This document shows positions 45,853 through 53,452 of a stretch of DNA of 64,000 bases, in pieces (within the stretch, counting starts at the first letter, position 1; the number at the start of each line of letters is the position of its first letter). A program made the position numbers and the translations under genes. The DNA comes from Flavobacteriales bacterium (lineage in GTDB: Bacteria; Bacteroidota; Bacteroidia; Flavobacteriales_F; PHOS-HE28), in contig CP064979.1 in NCBI GenBank assembly GCA_016699575.1, positions 2,976,001 through 3,040,000 on the forward strand, in the 5' to 3' direction. The notes below the pieces were generated by a model that worked only from the letters and a program-made list of their open reading frames with translations, was not told where the DNA came from and searched no databases.

Positions 45853-47034
45853 TCAGCCGAGTTCCGCCAACGCGCCAGCCACCATCATGGCGCAGCCTAT
45901 GGACAACGCGCGTTCGTCAATGTCGAAGGTGGGCGTGTGCAGCCCGCGCGGTGCCGTTTCGTCCGGCGCTCCGGTGCCAAGGCGGAAGAAGCACCCGGGC
46001 ATCGCATGCGTGTAGAAGGCGAAGTCTTCGCTGCCCATGCGCTGGTCCATCAGCACCACGTTCTCCGCACCGATGAGCGCCTCGGCCACGCGTTGCATGC
46101 GCGCCGTCAACGCTTCATCGTTCACCACCACGGGATAACCCTTGCGCACCTCGAAGTCGCAAGCACCGCCCATGGCTGAGCAGATGGCACTAGCCCGTAC
46201 CGGTAACCACGTGTGCATGTCGGTGCGCAGCGCTTCATCGAACGCGCGCAAAGTCCCGGCGATGCTCACGTCGTTCGGCACAACGTTCGTAGCGCCGAGC
46301 GCTTCCACGCGCCCGAAGGCCAGCACGGTCTTTTGGCCCGCATAACGCGCGGCGAACTCCTCCTTCAGCTGTATGAGCAGCCGCGCGGTGATCATGATGG
46401 GATCGATAAGCCGCTCGGGTTGAGCCGCGTGCCCGCCCTTGCCGCGCACGGTCACGTACAACTCGTCGCTGCTGGCCATGAACGGGCCTGCACGGAAACC
46501 GAGCTTGCCGTTGGGCAGTTCCGGTGTCACATGTTGACCGAGGATGCCATCAGGAAGCCGCGCGCCGAAAGCGCTCTCGTTCAACACCAGCGAAGCACCA
46601 CCGGGGATCTTCTCCTCGCCGGGTTGGAATACAAGTTGGACGGTGCCTTTCCATGAGCCGCGCAGGGCATGCAGCACACGCCCGGCGCCGAGCACCATTG
46701 TGGTATGCGCATCGTGGCCGCAAGCGTGCATCACACCGGTGTTCGTGCTGCGATAGTCGCAGATGTTCTGTTCGTTGATGGGCAGGGCGTCGATGTCGGC
46801 ACGAAGTGCGATCGTCCTGCTCCCGGCGCCGCCTTCCCCGTGGATGGTGGCGATGACACCGGTTCCAGCGACCCCCGTGCGGTGGACGATGCCAGCCTCG
46901 GTGAGTTCCTGCGCGATCCACGCCATCGTGCTGCGCTCCTGGAAGCTCAGTTCAGGGTGCGCGTGCATGTGGCGGCGCATGCGCACCAGCTCGGGCTGCA
47001 AGCGCTCAACGGTTTCCTTGATGTGTGCGATCAC
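45853..47034 (-). CDS. M20 family amidohydrolase
   Basis: 393 residues, a metallo-amidohydrolase of the AmhX/hippurate-hydrolase type (peptidase family M20D). Metal ligands lie in MHAHPELSFQE, ALRADIDALPI, MHACGHDAHTTMVLG and FQPGEEKIPGGA; the substrate-side His is in HVTPELPNGKLG. Such enzymes cleave N-acyl or indole-amide amino acids. The start is a GTG at 47034 that overlaps the stop of the upstream TauE-like gene by 4 nt. A longer frame upstream overlaps that gene and is not part of the family. Confidence 0.88.
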   Translation of the reverse strand: MIAHIKETVERLQPELVRMRRHMHAHPELSFQERSTMAWIAQELTEAGIVHRTGVAGTGVIATIHGEGGAGSRTIALRADIDALPINEQNICDYRSTNTGVMHACGHDAHTTMVLGAGRVLHALRGSWKGTVQLVFQPGEEKIPGGASLVLNESAFGARLPDGILGQHVTPELPNGKLGFRAGPFMASSDELYVTVRGKGGHAAQPERLIDPIMITARLLIQLKEEFAARYAGQKTVLAFGRVEALGATNVVPNDVSIAGTLRAFDEALRTDMHTWLPVRASAICSAMGGACDFEVRKGYPVVVNDEALTARMQRVAEALIGAENVVLMDQRMGSEDFAFYTHAMPGCFFRLGTGAPDETAPRGLHTPTFDIDERALSIGCAMMVAGALAELG

Positions 47035-47399
47035 TTGCCGAAGATGAGCTTCAGCGCCGCAACGATCATCAACACACCGAACACCTTCTTCACGGCTTCC
47101 GGTGAAAGCGCCAACGCACCCTTGCTGCCCATCCAGCTGCCCGCCATGAAGGCCACGGCGATGATGCCAACGGCTTTGAAGTCGATCGGGTATTGCTTGT
47201 GGTAGTTCCACACGGCCAGGAACACCACCGGCAGTACGAGCACCGCCAAGCTGGTGCCTTGTGCCTGGTGCTGGCTATAGCCCAGCAACCACACCAATGC
47301 GGGCACCATGATGATGCCGCCGCCGACGCCGACGAAGCCGCTCAGCGTGCCTGCCAACAATCCCGTAAGGACCAACAGCAGAATGGTCGAGGTCGACAT
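47031..47399 (-). CDS. half-size TauE/SafE family membrane protein
   Basis: 122 residues with about four hydrophobic helices. The glycine-rich GFVGVGGGIIMVPALVWLLG (about 21-40) is the first-repeat motif of TauE/SafE; the second repeat is absent. The normal family length is about 240-270 residues, so this is a half protein that may dimerise. Its stop overlaps the GTG start of the M20 amidohydrolase. Confidence 0.8.
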   Translation of the reverse strand: MSTSTILLLVLTGLLAGTLSGFVGVGGGIIMVPALVWLLGYSQHQAQGTSLAVLVLPVVFLAVWNYHKQYPIDFKAVGIIAVAFMAGSWMGSKGALALSPEAVKKVFGVLMIVAALKLIFGK

Positions 47400-47423
47400 G
47401 CGTTCCTGGATGCTTGAAGCTGG

Positions 47424-47451
47424 GGACTTGGGTCTTTGGACTTTAGACTTG
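47424..47451. repeat. four imperfect 7-nt tandem units
   Basis: ggacttg, ggtcttt, ggacttt, agacttg, in the gap between the half-size TauE gene and the stop of the next gene. It is a short simple repeat with no recognised function. Confidence 0.55.
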
Positions 47452-50400
47452 TCAGATGTCCAGCGACAAGGAGAAGTAGAAAACTGGGTCGAGGATCACA
47501 CCATCATCGATGCCCCACGCCCAATCGGTGCGGACGAAGTAGCCCAGCAAGCGGGTGCGCAGCCCGAAGCCGTAGCCTGCCACGATCGGCTCCCGCTGAT
47601 TGTCCACCGTGATGGTGAGCGGGTTGTTCTCGTAGGTCGTCGTGTTGAACGTGTTCTCACTGCTGTATGGGTCCGGACCGGTCCAAGCTGCACCGGCATC
47701 GACGAAGGTGGCCACCTGGAAATTGTGCAGGAAGTCGCTGCGGATGGGCCGGTTCATCAGCCAGCGGAAGATCGGCACCCGCAGTTCGCTGTTGAGCACT
47801 CCGAAGCTGTTACCGTTGCGGGCGTTGTAGAAGAAGCCGCGGACAGGGGTTGATAGGCCCTGGTAGAAATAGGGTTGCGTGAAGTCGATGGGGATGCTGG
47901 GGTCGAAGCGCGGGAAGAGCCAGTTGTCCACGCCACCGAGGAAGAACAGCACACGCCGAGCGCCGATGCTGCTGCTGCCCGCCAACCGGTTCACCCAGAT
48001 GATCTCGCGGTGCACGCGCAGGCTGTGGCGCAGGTCCAGCCCGAGCACGGTCATCTCACCTGTGTTCTCGTCAACGCTCCTGTAGTACTCACCGAAGAGC
48101 TTGGCTTTCCAGCCGGTCCAGAGATTGAGGCCGCGCGGAAGGCTGCTGTCAAAGACATATTCGAGCTTCACCCCGGAGGTGATGTCGTACTGGTTGCGTT
48201 CCTGCAGGCTGAACAGGTCTGTGCTCTGGAACACACGCCGGTCGTACCGCTCAATGAGCGAGAGCCGCACGCTGCTCAGTTCATTGAAGGGGTAGGTCAT
48301 CCGATACGTGAAGACGTGCGTGTGCGTCTTCACGACGTTGAACCCAATGAACGATTGTATCGCCTGCCGCGTGAACGTGATGTCCTTGTCCACCCGCCGC
48401 TTCAGGTTGATGTATTGGAGCATCCAGTCGTTGTTGTTCAAGTCCAACGCAAGCCGGTAGCCGCCCACGATCTTGTGGTCCTCGAACAGGTCGCTCACGG
48501 CCATCTTGATCAGGCCGCTCAGGCCGGGGTTCAAGTTGTCCGCACCGTTTATGGGTTGGTAGAACCCGTTGTTGTAGCTGTTGTCCACCTGGCTCTGCAC
48601 CTCGTCGGTGGTGAAGTTCAGGTTGTAGTTGCGCTGCTCGGGGAAGGCGAAGGCCTTCTGTGCGGAATCAACACGCGCGACAACGGTGCCGCCTTGGTCC
48701 ATCACGGTGTTGCCTGCGGTGTTGGTGCCGCTACCATTTGCCGGGGCATCGGTCTCGCCCAAGAAGCGGTAGTTGCTCACGTCCACTTCATCGGGCTTGG
48801 CCACGCGTGGCACCAGTGGATCCACCTTCAGCACAGGGCTCATATCGTCGGTAACCGCACCGCCACCGGGCGTGCCGCGCGGATCGGGGGCTCCGGGATC
48901 CGTGGCGTTCTGCTGCGCGGTTCGTCCTTCATCGGTGCGACCCACGTGGAAACGGTACTTGCCCTCGCTGAAGAACAGTTCGCTGTACCGGCCACCGCGC
49001 GCGTCCACTTCCTGGTCCAGCGCGCCGCGGTTGAAGTCAGTCACTCGTTCGTTGCGGGTGAAGTACCGGTAGTGCACGGTGGTGTCCACGTGGCTCACGG
49101 CGCTGTCGTAGCGCACCAGCCAGCGGTTCATGGTGCCGCCCGCGTCGCTCAGGTAAGTGTAGCTCGCGCTGTCGAAAGCCGCTGGACTGGTCTCGTTGGC
49201 GCTGGGTGTGTTGCTGAGGCGGGTGAGCAGGAGGCTGCGCGTGTCGAGGTCGTAGAGGAAGATGTCCTTCATACCGGCCGTAAGCGCAACATCACCGTTC
49301 GCCCGCAAGGTGTCGTCCGTGCGATCGCTGCTGAAGATGAGCTGTGTGCCATCACTGGTGAAGCGCGGGTCGAGGTCGTCCCATTGGTCGTCGGTCAATT
49401 GTTCCTGCCGGTTGCCGATGATGTAGTGCAGGTAGAGGTCGGTGCGGCCTTCGCGCACTGCGCTGAAGACGATGGTCTGCCCGTCAGGGCTGTAGGCGAG
49501 GTCCAACACCTTCTCCACGTTCAGCACCGGTTTCACCGTGGTCTTCTTGTCATCGAGCGAGTATGTGCGCATGAACGGTTCGCCCTTGCGCTCCACGATG
49601 TAGCTGAGGCCACGGCTGCCGGGGTGCCAAGCCAGTACGGGGTAGCTCTTGTCGATGATGCGGTTCAGGCGGTGCTCGCCGCGCGCGATCACCGTGCGCT
49701 TCTTGTTGCTGATGTCGTACACGAAAACCTTGTAACGCCCGAGCTCGTTGCTCACCCACGCCGCGTACCGCCCGTTGGGGCTTACTTCGAACTGCGTATA
49801 GGCGATGGTGCGCTTGTGCTTCATGGGGAACTCGTCGAACACCAACGGCTTGCGCAAGCGGTCCTGCTCGGTGAAGCGATCGCGGTAGTAGGCCACGCAC
49901 TCCTCGCTCAGTGTTTTCAGACTAACGCCCAGCACGAATAGGAAGCCGCTCTCGGCGTTGCGGCTCACGCGGGTCATGTACAGGATGTTGGGCACCACGC
50001 TCTCGCCGTACACATCGCTCACGTACCTCCAGATCATGTGTCCGGCCAGTGCTGCTTCATCGCCCTCCAACCGGTTGAACTTGTCGAAGCGGCCGGTGAG
50101 CACGCCGTCCTTGATACGCATCTCGGTCTCCGCGTCCCATCCGCGTCCCACATGGTCCACAAGGCCCTTGGTGTACCACTCGGGAAGGTTGAGCAGTGTG
50201 CTGTTGCGGATCACCTCGCGCCAGTTGCCGCCGTACATCATCTGGTCCAGCATCACTTGCGCAATGCCGCTTCGTACCTGCTTGTCCAGCAGTGCACGGT
50301 CGCCCTCGTTGTACACGAAGATCTTGGTGCCCACGATGCGCGTCACCCCACCGATGTTGAACTGCTCTTCGTTGCTCAGGCCGATGTTGCTCTGGCGGAA

Positions 50401-50700
50401 ATCGGTGAGCGAATTGTACACCACGAACTGAAGGCGCTCGTCCAGCGCGAAGTCGAACACGCGCTCCAGGTCCTTCAGGTGTTTGTGCGCGCTGATGGCA
50501 GTATAGCGTGCGACATCACGGCCACCCTTGTAGAAGTAGGTTTCCAGCGCACCGAACTTGTACTGCTGCCAAAGGAAGTCCTGGTACTGCACCCGGTTCT
50601 TGCCGAACTGCTGGCGACTGCCGTTGTAGAACTGCGCCTGTGAGACCGTTGCCGTGAGCAGGGCAACGAGAACGAAGAACGTGCGGACAAACAACTTCAT
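47452..50700 (-). CDS. TolB-propeller and outer-membrane barrel fusion protein
   Basis: 1082 residues with a signal peptide (MKLFVRTFFVLVALLTA..., ending SQA). Residues about 25-290 resemble a peptidase-MA-like helical region (ALDERLQFVVYNSL, LPEWYTKGLVDH), but the zinc motif HExxH is not present. Residues about 300-560 are WD40/TolB-type propeller blades (FEVSPNGRYAAWVS, LAYSPDGQTIVFSAVREGRTDLY, PRFTSDGTQLIFSSDRTDD). The last 380 residues are rich in aromatic strands (YQPINGADNLNPGLSGL, the LSLIERYD and YFYQGLSTPVRGF regions) typical of a BamA/TamA-type beta-barrel. Such proteins are widespread in Bacteroidota but their role is unknown. The start ATG at 50700 is 74 nt from the divergent MBL gene. 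Confidence 0.8.
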   Translation of the reverse strand: MKLFVRTFFVLVALLTATVSQAQFYNGSRQQFGKNRVQYQDFLWQQYKFGALETYFYKGGRDVARYTAISAHKHLKDLERVFDFALDERLQFVVYNSLTDFRQSNIGLSNEEQFNIGGVTRIVGTKIFVYNEGDRALLDKQVRSGIAQVMLDQMMYGGNWREVIRNSTLLNLPEWYTKGLVDHVGRGWDAETEMRIKDGVLTGRFDKFNRLEGDEAALAGHMIWRYVSDVYGESVVPNILYMTRVSRNAESGFLFVLGVSLKTLSEECVAYYRDRFTEQDRLRKPLVFDEFPMKHKRTIAYTQFEVSPNGRYAAWVSNELGRYKVFVYDISNKKRTVIARGEHRLNRIIDKSYPVLAWHPGSRGLSYIVERKGEPFMRTYSLDDKKTTVKPVLNVEKVLDLAYSPDGQTIVFSAVREGRTDLYLHYIIGNRQEQLTDDQWDDLDPRFTSDGTQLIFSSDRTDDTLRANGDVALTAGMKDIFLYDLDTRSLLLTRLSNTPSANETSPAAFDSASYTYLSDAGGTMNRWLVRYDSAVSHVDTTVHYRYFTRNERVTDFNRGALDQEVDARGGRYSELFFSEGKYRFHVGRTDEGRTAQQNATDPGAPDPRGTPGGGAVTDDMSPVLKVDPLVPRVAKPDEVDVSNYRFLGETDAPANGSGTNTAGNTVMDQGGTVVARVDSAQKAFAFPEQRNYNLNFTTDEVQSQVDNSYNNGFYQPINGADNLNPGLSGLIKMAVSDLFEDHKIVGGYRLALDLNNNDWMLQYINLKRRVDKDITFTRQAIQSFIGFNVVKTHTHVFTYRMTYPFNELSSVRLSLIERYDRRVFQSTDLFSLQERNQYDITSGVKLEYVFDSSLPRGLNLWTGWKAKLFGEYYRSVDENTGEMTVLGLDLRHSLRVHREIIWVNRLAGSSSIGARRVLFFLGGVDNWLFPRFDPSIPIDFTQPYFYQGLSTPVRGFFYNARNGNSFGVLNSELRVPIFRWLMNRPIRSDFLHNFQVATFVDAGAAWTGPDPYSSENTFNTTTYENNPLTITVDNQREPIVAGYGFGLRTRLLGYFVRTDWAWGIDDGVILDPVFYFSLSLDI

Positions 50701-50774
50701 GGACGCCTTGTGCGATGCAACTTTGGCCACCCTTTCCCGGGCAGGACCCCGCGAAGTTGGGTCATATTTCCGCA

Positions 50775-51461
50775 ATGCTGACGGTCCGCTCCTTCACTTT
50801 CAATCCGTTCCAGGAGAACACCTACGTGGTGCACAACGGTAGTGAGGGTATCCTGGTGGATCCGGGCTGCTGGAAACTGCATGAGGAGCAGGAGTTGGCC
50901 GACTGGCTGGAGCAGAACGGCATCACCCCGGTGCGTCTTGTGCTCACCCACGCCCATATCGACCATGTGCTGGGCTGTGCTTGGGTTCTTGAGCGGTTCG
51001 GGCTGAAGCCGCAAGTCCACAAGGCCGATCTGCCTTTGCTCCAAGCCGCGCCGCATCAAGGTGCTTTGTGGGGCATCCATTGCGACCCGGTGCCCGAGCC
51101 GGAGGTGTTCCTGGAACCCGGTGGAAGTCTTGCTTTGGGCGAAGACAAGCTGGACATCCTGTTCGTGCCTGGGCATGCACCGGGTCACATCGCCCTATAC
51201 CATAACCCCCTCTCCACTCCTTCGGCTTCGCTCCGGACAGGCTCCGAGGGCAGGGGTGAGGCCTTCGTGGTCAGTGGCGATGTACTGTTCAACGGCAGCA
51301 TTGGGCGCACCGACCTGCCGGGCGGCGACTTCGATGTGCTGGCCAAGAGCATCCGCGAGGTGATGTACCCGCTCGGCGACGAAGTGATCGTGTACAGCGG
51401 CCACGGCGATCCTACCACCATCGGCAAGGAACGGCGTACCAACCCGTTCGTGAAGGGCTGA
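50775..51461 (+). CDS. MBL-fold metallohydrolase, glyoxalase II-like, with an in-frame repeat
   Basis: 228 residues. Metal ligands are THAHIDH (about 58-64), PGHAPGH (about 134-140), SGDVLF and YSGHGDPT. The second-half motif GSIGRTDLPGG is typical of the YcbL/hydroxyacylglutathione-hydrolase-like group. Residues about 145-163 (NPLSTPSASLRTGSEGRGE) interrupt the strand before SGDVLF and are encoded by a repeat (51208-51262). The enzyme is probably still active since all ligands are intact. The gene is divergent from the propeller-barrel gene. Confidence 0.88.
   Translation: MLTVRSFTFNPFQENTYVVHNGSEGILVDPGCWKLHEEQELADWLEQNGITPVRLVLTHAHIDHVLGCAWVLERFGLKPQVHKADLPLLQAAPHQGALWGIHCDPVPEPEVFLEPGGSLALGEDKLDILFVPGHAPGHIALYHNPLSTPSASLRTGSEGRGEAFVVSGDVLFNGSIGRTDLPGGDFDVLAKSIREVMYPLGDEVIVYSGHGDPTTIGKERRTNPFVKG
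51208..51262. repeat. dispersed palindromic-type repeat inside a gene
   Basis: Contains cttcggcttcgctccggacaggctccgag, flanked by ccccctctcc and ggcaggggtgag, which are nearly inverted. Its reading frames give SASLRTGSEG and, on the reverse strand, PERSRRSG, peptides known from REP-like elements in many environmental genomes. It adds about 19 residues in frame. Confidence 0.5.
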
Positions 51462-51514
51462 GCTGCTGTCCCTCATTCCGCCTTTGGCGAACCCTCCATT
51501 TGGCGCCCTGAATA

Positions 51515-51556
51515 CTCTGTGAGGCTCCGTGCTCTCTGTGCCTCTGTGGTGTTCAC
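51515..51556. repeat. dispersed CACAGAGG-type repeat, copy 5
   Basis: ctctgtgaggctccgtgctctctgtgcctctgtggtgttc, just after the MBL hydrolase gene and before the stop of the converging outer-membrane protein gene. Confidence 0.6.
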
Positions 51557-51563
51557 CTGCCCT

Positions 51564-52406
51564 CTATGGCCTCTCGTACTGCGGGTTCACCACCTTGTGC
51601 CGTTCGAACTCGTTGTTCTTCACCGGCACACAATCGAACCCGTTGGGATAGCGCAGGAAAAGGAAGCGGATGCTGAGGATGAGCGGCCGGTAAGGACTGC
51701 TGAACCATTGCAGTTGCCCGAAGCCCTGGTCCTCCGGTAGTACGCTGAACACTGGTGTTTCGATGGCGGGAATGACGAACAAGCGCTGCGTCATCTTGAA
51801 GCCGTACCCCAGTTTGAGGTGGGCCTGTGCTATGATGCTGGGCGGATACTCCTGCCGATTGAGGATGGGGTCGCCGGTATGGGCGCGCCGCGAACCGATG
51901 TCGAGATCCCCGTTCGCGCCGAGCGAAAGCTGCACGAACTGGTACCGGCCCGTCTGGAAAAACTTGTTCGCGTTCACGTGCACGGTGAGATACTGATCAC
52001 GGAATGCGCCGCTGCCCGCTATGGTGGCGATGCTGTCGCCGCGCTGCAGGATGCCGGTGAAGTCTTCGGTGCCCTTGAGTTGCTTGTAGGCAATGCCGAA
52101 ATCCCAGTAGTCCAGGATGACGGGATCGCGTGTGGCATGGAACCAGCCGGCCTCCAGGTAGAGCCCGATGCGGCCGTTGGGGTCGTATATCGCTGTGTAG
52201 CTGGTGTCGCCCGCGCGGAAGACCTCCTCCTCGCGGTCCTTGGCGTTGGCCAGCGCGTAGGTGATGCCCGGCGCGAAGTAGAGCCCGCCGCGTTTCATCT
52301 TACCGTCCAGCGGGATCAGGTCGGGCCATTTGCGCTTTGCGAAGCCTTGGGCGGAGAGCTCAAGGAGCAGCGGAAGGCACAGGAGAAGGGCAAGCACACG
52401 CTTCAT
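51564..52406 (-). CDS. outer-membrane protein of unknown function
   Basis: 280 residues. Signal peptide MKRVLALLLCLPLLLELSAQ (1-20). The rest alternates hydrophobic and polar residues with frequent aromatics (YLEAGWFHA, YQFVQLSLGANGDLD, LKLGYGFKMT) and ends with strands rich in Leu/Phe, which fits a small beta-barrel. No family assigned. A -7-like box CACCTTCG (52411-52418) lies 4 nt before the ATG. Confidence 0.65.
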   Translation of the reverse strand: MKRVLALLLCLPLLLELSAQGFAKRKWPDLIPLDGKMKRGGLYFAPGITYALANAKDREEEVFRAGDTSYTAIYDPNGRIGLYLEAGWFHATRDPVILDYWDFGIAYKQLKGTEDFTGILQRGDSIATIAGSGAFRDQYLTVHVNANKFFQTGRYQFVQLSLGANGDLDIGSRRAHTGDPILNRQEYPPSIIAQAHLKLGYGFKMTQRLFVIPAIETPVFSVLPEDQGFGQLQWFSSPYRPLILSIRFLFLRYPNGFDCVPVKNNEFERHKVVNPQYERP

Positions 52407-52479
52407 GCAACGAAGGTGAAGGACGTCTGGACCATAACGCGCCAGGGCCGGGGGAAAGTGTCAACGGGGGGAGGTGCGA

Positions 52480-52779
52480 TCAGCCACGCATCTTGCCCGG
52501 GTGCTGCCGCGCATCGAAGATGTCGGTGATCACTATCCGGTCTTCAACGACGAGGTAGATCAACTTGTAGTTCCCGACCACCCATCGCCTGTGGCCTTTG
52601 CCGAGATGATCCAATAGGATCTCGAACTGACCTGCGCCGGGATGCTTGGCAAGGAACCGCATTCCATCATCCAGCAAGTCGAGCGTTCGTTGGGCGTAGT
52701 TCTCGTCATACGCTTCCAACATGAAATCCCAATGCCGCTCCAGATCCTCTGCGGCCAGCTTGGTGAGAAGGACCTTCAT
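52480..52779 (-). CDS. RelE/ParE family toxin
   Basis: 99 residues of the RelE/ParE fold. Typical features are the start LTKLAAEDLERHWDFM, the LLDDGMRFLAKHPGAGQ helix region, and the closing strand pair YKLIYLVVEDRIVITDIFDARQHP, where the Arg and His could be catalytic. Such toxins cleave mRNA on the ribosome (RelE) or inhibit gyrase (ParE); sequence alone does not separate the two. The antitoxin gene precedes it by 5 nt. Confidence 0.85.
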   Translation of the reverse strand: MKVLLTKLAAEDLERHWDFMLEAYDENYAQRTLDLLDDGMRFLAKHPGAGQFEILLDHLGKGHRRWVVGNYKLIYLVVEDRIVITDIFDARQHPGKMRG

Positions 52780-52784
52780 GCCCG

Positions 52785-53039
52785 CTATTGCCGTTTCGCT
52801 TTGGACGCACGGCTCTTGTCGATCTTCGACTGGAGCTTGGTGCGGACCTCTTCCCAGGGCACCACATCACCTTTGGCGGTGGCCCACTCGGAAAGGAGTG
52901 CTTTCTCGGTCATTCTACGCTGCTCACGCGCTTCATCCGTGTCGTTCTTCAACAGGATGTCGATGGACTTGAGGATGCCTTTGTCCGTCTCCTTGGTGAT
53001 CTTCTTCTTCAGCTTGGTGATGAGCGCGGAGGTGGTCAT
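52785..53039 (-). CDS. probable antitoxin of the RelE/ParE pair
   Basis: 84 residues, very rich in Lys, Arg and Glu, predicted mostly helical (ALITKLKKKITKETDKGILK... EEVRTKLQSKIDKSRASKAK). No DNA-binding domain is recognised by eye. Its place as first gene, 5 nt before the toxin, is the main evidence. A perfect -7 box TATCTTTG lies 17 nt before the ATG. Confidence 0.65.
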   Translation of the reverse strand: MTTSALITKLKKKITKETDKGILKSIDILLKNDTDEAREQRRMTEKALLSEWATAKGDVVPWEEVRTKLQSKIDKSRASKAKRQ

Positions 53040-53056
53040 GACTTCCAGTGGTCAAG

Positions 53057-53064
53057 CAAAGATA
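53057..53064 (-). promoter_or_regulatory. -7 box (TATCTTTG) for the toxin-antitoxin pair
   Basis: A perfect TAnnTTTG, 17 nt before the antitoxin ATG at 53039. Confidence 0.55.
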
Positions 53065-53098
53065 GTGGCGTGTGCACAGGCCTTTTGTGGACTGCGCT

Positions 53099-53452
53099 TT
53101 AAGGTTTTCGGTCGGGATCGGTGCAGAAGTCACGGCTCTCCCAATTCGAGCCAGGGTGGTTGAAATGGATGCAACCTTCATTCCATCTAAATTGAAATGT
53201 CGCCTTGGTCCCAGAGTCGACCATCTCTACATAGTCCCCCCAATCCGAATGGAACACGCCCCAGCTACCTTTTGATATCACAACATCATGCTTGCGAAAA
53301 AGGTAGGACCTATTGCATGCAAGCAACAATTCTTCACCTGCCGCAGGAGACAGAAAACGATGCCGCGCACATAGCTGCAACTCCAGCGTTGTTGCCCTCC
53401 GGCTGCAACCAAGTAAGAGCAAACTGAACGCAAAGCACAACCGGAATCTCAT
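53099..53452 (-). CDS. low-GC lipoprotein of unknown function
   Basis: 117 residues with a lipoprotein signal (MRFRLCFAFSLLLLGCS, acylated Cys near 16). The mature part is rich in Cys, His and Trp (six more cysteines), for example CIHFNHPG and SRDFCTD. No family known. The base composition is low in GC (26/60 in one counted line) compared with the kynurenine gene upstream. Its start overlaps the kmo stop by 4 nt, so it is translated with that operon. Confidence 0.65.
   Translation of the reverse strand: MRFRLCFAFSLLLLGCSRRATTLELQLCARHRFLSPAAGEELLLACNRSYLFRKHDVVISKGSWGVFHSDWGDYVEMVDSGTKATFQFRWNEGCIHFNHPGSNWESRDFCTDPDRKP

Noticed and set aside
47424..47451. Possible CRISPR or tandem-repeat array
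   Set aside because: Units are 7 nt, imperfect and without spacers. No cas genes are present in the window.
47875..49941. A 688-residue open frame on the plus strand
   Set aside because: Antisense shadow of the propeller-barrel gene, caused by codon bias in high GC. No signal peptide, domain or promoter.
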